Of a stretch of 64,000 bases of DNA, positions 59,798 through 64,000 are shown piece after piece. This DNA comes from Sphingopyxis sp. PET50 (GTDB taxonomy: Bacteria; Pseudomonadota; Alphaproteobacteria; Sphingomonadales; Sphingomonadaceae). The notes beneath the pieces were generated by a model. The model was not told where the DNA came from. It was given only the letters and a program-made list of their open reading frames with translations, and ran no database searches. The position numbers were made by a program, and so were the translations under genes. The stretch spans positions 1,798,001 through 1,862,000 of the forward strand of contig NZ_CP104207.1 in assembly GCF_025244705.1 (NCBI RefSeq), written 5' to 3'. Numbering within the stretch: the stretch's first letter is position 1; the number at the start of each line of letters is the position of its first letter.

Positions 59798-59949
59798 CGT
59801 CATTCCCGCGAAAGCGGGAATCCGGCTTCCTTCTTGTCGTTCTTCTTTGTGCCTTTGCGCCTTTGCGTGAGATTTTTCTGATTTCACGCAAAGGCGCAAA
59901 GGCACGAAGAAGAGAAGAGCCGGGTTCCCGCTTTCGCGGGAATGACGAT
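59798..59949. repeat. Long palindromic intergenic repeat
   Basis: CGTCATTCCCGCGAAAGCGG and its complement mark the outer arms; inner arms contain CCTTTGCGCCTTTGCGTG with complement. The whole can fold into one stem of about 70 bp. Common sphingomonad-type repeat by appearance. Confidence 0.8.
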
Positions 59950-59982
59950 AGGGAAGGCAGGATTGGATTCGGAGCCCTGATC

Positions 59983-60385
59983 ATGACCACCACCCGCGAC
60001 ATCGTCACCGCCTATTACGCCGCCTTCAACGCGGGCGACACCGACGCGATGCTCGCGCTCGTCGCCGACGATGTGCGTCATGACGTCAATCAGGGCGAAC
60101 CGCGCCACGGCAAGGCGCTGTTCGCCGAGTTCAACGCGCATATGACGCGCTGCTACCGCGAACGGCTCGGCAACCTGACGATCTTCGCAGAGGGCAACCG
60201 CGCCGCGGCCGAATTCATTGTGAACGGCACCTATCTCGCGACCGACGACGGCCTGCCCGAAGCCACCGGCCAGACCTATGTCCTGCCCGCTCGGCGCCTT
60301 CCTGTCGGTGAACGGCAACGGGCTGATCGACCGGATCACCACCTATTACAACCTCGCCGACTGGCTGCGGCAGGTCGGCGCATGA
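59983..60385 (+). CDS. NTF2-like (ketosteroid-isomerase-like) protein (frame break)
   Basis: About 133 residues. TRDIVTAYYAAFNAGDTDAMLALVADDVRHDVN is the typical opening of the SnoaL-like family. Removing T60291 gives YVLPAGAFLSVNGNGLIDRITTYYNLADW, the usual last strands. Function unknown; a small-molecule binding or isomerase role is possible. Its stop overlaps the GNAT start by ATGA. Confidence 0.82.
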
Positions 60386-60969
60386 CGGTCGGCATCGCGC
60401 CCGTAACGGGCGCCGCGCTCGCCGGCGTGCTCCCCGCGCTCGCACGGCTGCGCATCGCGGTGTTCCGTGACTTCCCCTATCTCTACGATGGCGATGCCGC
60501 CTATGAGGCCGATTATCTCGCCGGCTTCGCCGCCGCCGAGGGCGCGGTGGTCGTGATAGCGCGCGACGGCGACGCCATCGTCGGCGCCGCCACCGCCGCG
60601 CCGCTCGCCGCGCAGGACGAGGCCTGGCAGGCCCCGCTCGCCGCTGCGGGCTTCAACGTCGCGCGGACTTTTTATTTCGGCGAATCGGTGCTGTTGGAGC
60701 GCTATCGCGGTCAGGGCATCGGCCATGCCTTCTTCGACCACCGCGAGGCGCAGGCGCGCGCGCATGACGCATCGCACGCCGCCTTCTGCAGCGTCATCCG
60801 CGCCGAAGACCACCCCGCCCGTCCGCACGGGCACCGCCCGCTCGACGCCTTCTGGCGCGGGCGCGGCTATGCGCCGCTGAACGGCGTGACAGCGTGGTTC
60901 GACTGGAAAACGGTGGGCGGCAGCGGCGAGGAGCGGCACCAGCTGCAGTATTGGACGCGGGCGCTTTAA
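60382..60969 (+). CDS. GNAT-family acetyltransferase-like protein
   Basis: Intact, 195 residues. IAVFRDFPYLYDG near the N-terminus, YFGESVLLERYRGQGIGHAFF with the acetyl-CoA loop RGQGIG, and a GRGYAPL end. It would transfer an acetyl group to an unknown amine. It is co-translated with the NTF2-like gene. Confidence 0.82.
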   Translation: MTVGIAPVTGAALAGVLPALARLRIAVFRDFPYLYDGDAAYEADYLAGFAAAEGAVVVIARDGDAIVGAATAAPLAAQDEAWQAPLAAAGFNVARTFYFGESVLLERYRGQGIGHAFFDHREAQARAHDASHAAFCSVIRAEDHPARPHGHRPLDAFWRGRGYAPLNGVTAWFDWKTVGGSGEERHQLQYWTRAL

Positions 60970-60973
60970 AAGC

Positions 60974-61130
60974 CTCGCACAAAGCCACAAAGCCGAAAAA
61001 AAATCCGTTTGTGCTGAGCTTGTCGAAGCACCGTTCTTTTCTTGCGGCGTCACAAAGAAAGAACGGCCCTTCGACAAGCTCAGGGCGAACGGAGTGGAGG
61101 TGCCTTTGTGCCTTCGTGCCGTTGTGCGAG
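60974..61130. repeat. Nested palindromic repeat
   Basis: Outer arms CTCGCAC / GTGCGAG, inner arms GTGCTGAGCTTGTCGAAGCA with its near-complement CCCTTCGACAAGCTCAGGGC. The latter pair is a frequent dispersed repeat in sphingomonads. Confidence 0.7.
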
Positions 61131-61140
61131 TCCAAAAACG

Positions 61141-61174
61141 AAAAAGGCCGGGCGGAGCATCCTCCACCCGGCCT
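61141..61174 (-). terminator. Rho-independent terminator of the trigger factor gene
   Basis: Minus strand: AAGGCCGGG...CCCGGCCTT followed by TTT. It lies 24 bp after the stop codon of the trigger factor gene. Confidence 0.8.
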
Positions 61175-61197
61175 TTCCTGTCTCTAACGCGCGAAGC

Positions 61198-62775
61198 TTA
61201 TTTCTTCGCCGCGGCCTTCTTGGCCGGAGCCTTCTTCGCGGCCGGCTTTTCCTCGGCCTCGGCCTTCGGAGCCGCGGCCTTCTTCGCCGGCGCCTTCTTG
61301 GGCTCGGTCTCGCCCTTTTCTTCCTTGGCTTCTTCCTTCACCGCGTCCTTCTTGGCGGCGGGCTTCTTCGCCGCCGCCTTCTTGGCGGGCTTGTGGTCGT
61401 GATCATGGTCGTGACCGCAGCCCGGGCCGTGGACGTGGCCGCTGTCGTCGTCGGCTTCGATCGCCGCCTCGATTTCCTCGCGGGTCACCTCGCGCTCGCT
61501 GATCTCGGCCTTTTCGAACAGGAAGTCGACGACCTTGTCCTCATAAAGCGGGGCGCGGAGCTGGGCCGCGGCGAGCGCGTCCTGCTGCACATATTCGACG
61601 AAGCGCTGGCGGTCTTCGGGGCGATATTGCTGTGCGGCCTGCGCGACGAGGCGCTGCATTTCCTGCTGCGACACCTGCACGCCATGCGCTTGGCCGATTT
61701 CCGACAGGAGCAGGCCCAGGCGGACGCGGCGCACCGCGATCGCATGATATTCGTCGCGGTCTTTCTCGAGTTCGGCCTTCGCCGCCTCGACATCCTCCTC
61801 ATGGCTCGCTTCATGCTCGAGCTGCTGCCAGATCTGGCCGAATTCGGCCTCGACCATCGTCGGCGGCACGTCGAAATCGTGCGCGGCGGCGAGCTGGTCG
61901 AGCAGCTTGCGCTTCATATAGGTGCGCGTCAGGCCGTTATGCTCCTGCTCGACCTGGTCCTTCATGATCTCCTTGAGCTTGTCGAGGCTCTCGAGACCCA
62001 GCGATTTGGCGAAGTCGTCGTCGATCTTCGACGCGGCGGGAACCTTCACTTCCTTCACCGTCACGGCGAATTCGGCGGCGGCGCCCTTCAGGGTCTCGAC
62101 CGGATAATCTTCGGAGAAGGTCACCTTGACGGTCTTTTCGTCGCCGGCCTTCACGCCGACGAGCTGGTCCTCGAAGCCGGGGATCAGCTGGCCCGCGCCG
62201 ATTTCGACCGCCATATCCTCGCCGGTGCCGCCGTCGAAGGCGACGCCGTCGACGCTCCCTGCGAAGTCGATGATGACCTGATCGTCGGCCGCGGCCTTCT
62301 TCGTCTTCGGCGCTTCCTCGAACCGCTTCATCTGCGCGGCGAATTCCTCGATCTTGGCCATGACCGCGGCGTCATCCGCGGGAACGGTCAGGCGCTCGAG
62401 CTTCAGCCCCTCGATCGACGGGGCCTCGATGACCGGCAGCACCTCGAGCGCGACGGTGATTTCGGCGTCCTTGCCCGTTTCATAGCCTTCGTCCAGCGTG
62501 ACTGCGGGCTGCAGCGCGGGGCGCAGCTTTTCGCTCGTCATCAGGTCGCGCACGCTCGCCTCGATCGCCTTGTTCAGCGCGTCGGCCGACAGCGCGGCGC
62601 CGTGCATCTTGCGGATCAGGTTCGGCGGCACCTTGCCGGGACGGAAACCGGGCATGCGCACCGTCGGGGCGATGCTCTTCACCTCGTCATCGACGCGCTC
62701 GTCGATGTCCTTGGCGGTGATGGTGACGCGATATTCGCGCTTCAGGCCTTCGTTCAGCGTTTCGACGGTGTTCAT
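61198..62775 (-). CDS. tig: Trigger factor chaperone / peptidyl-prolyl isomerase, with extended basic tail
   Basis: Intact, 525 residues from ATG 62775. N-terminal ribosome-binding domain with MPGFRPGKVPPNLIRK (family signature G-F-R-x-G-x-x-P), FKBP-type isomerase domain in the middle and the long-armed C-terminal domain (VSQQEMQRLVAQAAQQYR). Unlike the usual ~430-450 residues, it ends with HVHGPGCGHDHDHDHK and about 70 Lys/Ala/Pro residues (repeats of PAKKAA). It assists folding of new proteins at the ribosome. The tail may bind metal or nucleic acid (inference). Confidence 0.95.
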   Translation of the reverse strand: MNTVETLNEGLKREYRVTITAKDIDERVDDEVKSIAPTVRMPGFRPGKVPPNLIRKMHGAALSADALNKAIEASVRDLMTSEKLRPALQPAVTLDEGYETGKDAEITVALEVLPVIEAPSIEGLKLERLTVPADDAAVMAKIEEFAAQMKRFEEAPKTKKAAADDQVIIDFAGSVDGVAFDGGTGEDMAVEIGAGQLIPGFEDQLVGVKAGDEKTVKVTFSEDYPVETLKGAAAEFAVTVKEVKVPAASKIDDDFAKSLGLESLDKLKEIMKDQVEQEHNGLTRTYMKRKLLDQLAAAHDFDVPPTMVEAEFGQIWQQLEHEASHEEDVEAAKAELEKDRDEYHAIAVRRVRLGLLLSEIGQAHGVQVSQQEMQRLVAQAAQQYRPEDRQRFVEYVQQDALAAAQLRAPLYEDKVVDFLFEKAEISEREVTREEIEAAIEADDDSGHVHGPGCGHDHDHDHKPAKKAAAKKPAAKKDAVKEEAKEEKGETEPKKAPAKKAAAPKAEAEEKPAAKKAPAKKAAAKK

Positions 62776-62835
62776 TGCCTTGATCTTGTCCTTGCTCAAA
62801 ATTCTCGATTTTCCGGCCCGGCTTGCTGGTGAAAC

Positions 62836-62920
62836 TGGTGCGGGCGAAGGGACTCGAACCCCCACATCTTGCGATACTGGTACCTAAAACCAGCGCGTCT
62901 ACCAATTCCGCCACGCCCGC
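62836..62920 (-). tRNA. tRNA-Leu (TAG)
   Basis: 85 bases with acceptor GCGGGCG / CGCCCGC, anticodon stem CTGGT / ACCAG with loop TTTAGGT (anticodon TAG), a long variable arm, T-loop GGTTCGAGTCC and an encoded CCA end. Confidence 0.96.
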
Positions 62921-63067
62921 TTGGGAAGCTTCGGCCGGATGCACGAAAACGCGCGCAAAGCCGCGCACGCCCGTGCGGGCCGCGCGGGGCTATAGCAGAC
63001 GCGCGCCCAAGGGCAAGGCCCGGAACGCCGCGACGTGGCGCGCGTTGGTCGGATAAGGAGACGAACC

Positions 63068-63289
63068 ATGACCGCCTATAGCGCCAGCCTGCACGTCCAC
63101 GCCGCCGACCCGCTGCCCAAGCCCAAGCCCGACACGATCGAACCGATGGCGCCGCCCGAAAATCCGGTCCAGCCGACCCCGGTCGAGGACCCGGCAGGCC
63201 AGCCCGTCGAAATCCCGGGAAGCCCGGGCGGCGGCGACATCGACCAGCCCGGCCGCGGGCCGAGCGAAGTGCCGCCGGGGCCGGGATAG
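63068..63289 (+). CDS. Small proline-rich protein of unknown function
   Basis: 73 residues from the ATG preceded by AAGGAGACGAACC. Composed of Pro, Glu, Asp and Gly (DPLPKPKPDTIEPMAPP at its centre), probably disordered. No signal peptide. A good ribosome-binding site supports it being real, but no family is recognised. Confidence 0.55.
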   Translation: MTAYSASLHVHAADPLPKPKPDTIEPMAPPENPVQPTPVEDPAGQPVEIPGSPGGGDIDQPGRGPSEVPPGPG

Positions 63290-63303
63290 CGTGCCCCCGC
63301 TGC

Positions 63304-63900
63304 TTAGATTTTCACCGTATCGAGCAGCTTGTTCACCTTCGCCGCGTCGCGATCGAAATAATGGATCGAGGGGGCGACGAAGCTGACCAGATAGAGCTGG
63401 CCGTTCACCACCGCCGCCTTGGCGATGCCCTTGCGCGGCAACTGGTCGCCTTCGACCGCATAGGTGAAGGCGAAACGCACCGCATCGTGCCCGCTCATCT
63501 TGTCGGGCTCGACCTTGTCGATCTCGAACAGCGAGGTCTGCAGCGCGGTGCGTGTCGAGGATTCGAAAAATTCGACCACATCGGGCAGCAGCATCGCCTT
63601 GCTGAACTTCGGCAGCGGCCGGTCCTTCTTGGCAATGTCGCGGAATAGCGTCTTGCCCTCGGCCAGCCCGGCCACGAAATAGAGCTCGTTCAGCGAGGTC
63701 CCGTCGAGCGTCCAGACCTCGCTGGTCTTGATCGGCCGCGCCGTCCAGCGATTCCAGTCCTCCCCGGGCGTCACCGTCATGCCGCTTTTGGCGACCGCGA
63801 CCGGCTGCCCCGCGGGCACCAGCTTCCATCCGGCCAGCGCCGGCGCCACCGGCAGCGCGGCTGCGATCAGCGCGGCGATGACTATCCTTTTGCGTATCAT
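63304..63900 (-). CDS. Exported hypothetical protein
   Basis: Intact, 198 residues. Clear signal peptide MIRKRIVIAALIAAALPVAPALA with cleavage before GWKLV. The mature part contains VTPGEDWNRW and FDRDAAKVNKLLDTV and has no recognised motif. It overlaps the partial upstream gene by 4 bp (ATGA), so both are in one operon. Confidence 0.75.
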   Translation of the reverse strand: MIRKRIVIAALIAAALPVAPALAGWKLVPAGQPVAVAKSGMTVTPGEDWNRWTARPIKTSEVWTLDGTSLNELYFVAGLAEGKTLFRDIAKKDRPLPKFSKAMLLPDVVEFFESSTRTALQTSLFEIDKVEPDKMSGHDAVRFAFTYAVEGDQLPRKGIAKAAVVNGQLYLVSFVAPSIHYFDRDAAKVNKLLDTVKI

Positions 63901-64000
63901 GTCGGCTCCCCTGCAAGCATCACCATCATCCCCCGATCCTCGGCATCGGGCGCGCGGCGCAGATATTCGTGAATTTCCTTCCGGTCGGCGTCGGCCTCAC
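63897..64000 (-). CDS. C-terminal end of a gene cut by the window edge
   Basis: The minus-strand frame reads EADADRKEIHEYLRRAP..., ending MVMLAGEPT before TGA, and continues past the window edge. The stop overlaps the start of the exported protein gene. The family cannot be told from 33 residues. Confidence 0.55.
   Translation of the reverse strand, partial: EADADRKEIHEYLRRAPDAEDRGMMVMLAGEPT

Noticed and set aside
2528..60291. Programmed ribosomal frameshifting as explanation for the many split genes
   Set aside because: Unrelated housekeeping and catabolic genes are affected at many different codons without slippery heptamers or downstream structures; a systematic sequencing error fits better. 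Only the IS transposase remains open.
61042..62832. 596-residue plus-strand open frame over the trigger factor
   Set aside because: Antisense reading of tig; its Leu/Arg-rich start mirrors the Lys/Ala tail of the real protein.

Overview
The window looks like a chromosomal segment of a sphingomonad alphaproteobacterium (Sphingopyxis / Sphingomonas / Novosphingobium type). The reasons are the high GC content, two large TonB-dependent receptors, many SDR, enoyl-CoA hydratase and acyl-CoA synthetase genes, and families of palindromic intergenic repeats of the kind common in that group. Genus and species are inference.

Layout. (1) 0-53.9 kb is a catabolic island. It starts with 2-oxoacid dehydrogenase E1 beta/alpha and a GntR/FCD regulator. 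Next come a Rieske oxygenase, an FAD (ketosteroid dehydrogenase-like) enzyme, an NTF2-like protein, a quinone-oxidoreductase-like MDR and an MFE2-type SDR. After these lie an APH-like phosphotransferase with a small partner, an SDR, an aldehyde dehydrogenase, a GMC oxidoreductase, another SDR and two acyl-CoA ligases. A P450, a third ligase, a MaoC-like hydratase and an enoyl-CoA hydratase follow. The uptake section (25-31.5 kb) holds two TonB receptors and an MFS carrier. The second half has an AhpD-like protein, a second hydratase, a TetR regulator, a phosphatase/APH-kinase pair, a thioesterase, two separate sulfotransferase + DUF1214-like modules, a fourth ligase, a lipoyl-less E2, a third hydratase, an IS5-type insertion, a LuxR/ADH pair, VOC proteins, a Gfo/Idh oxidoreductase, a Crp-type regulator and an amidohydrolase. 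(2) 54.3-64 kb is ordinary backbone: a 7TM-DISM histidine kinase and NarL-type regulator, tRNA-Tyr, rlmB, a 2Fe-2S ferredoxin, an AlkA-type glycosylase, a trigger factor and tRNA-Leu.

How it may work together. The set fits import of a bulky hydrophobic compound (terpenoid- or steroid-like), oxygenation by Rieske enzyme and P450, oxidation of alcohol to aldehyde to acid, CoA activation, and hydration/dehydrogenation of side chains or opened rings. No acyl-CoA dehydrogenase or thiolase is visible here, so the pathway must be completed elsewhere. The substrate cannot be named from sequence. An A/T-rich motif, AATCATMTA and close variants, stands upstream of almost every transcription unit of the island and is absent from the backbone genes, which suggests one regulon.

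Quality warning. About 36 single-base frame breaks interrupt roughly 24 genes, while the rest are intact. Most are an extra A directly before GC (or T directly after GC), or loss of one G from a G-run before C. After one-base correction each gene has a length divisible by three and conserved motifs are restored, so most are probably systematic sequencing or assembly errors, not pseudogenes. I annotate such genes as whole units and give the break positions.
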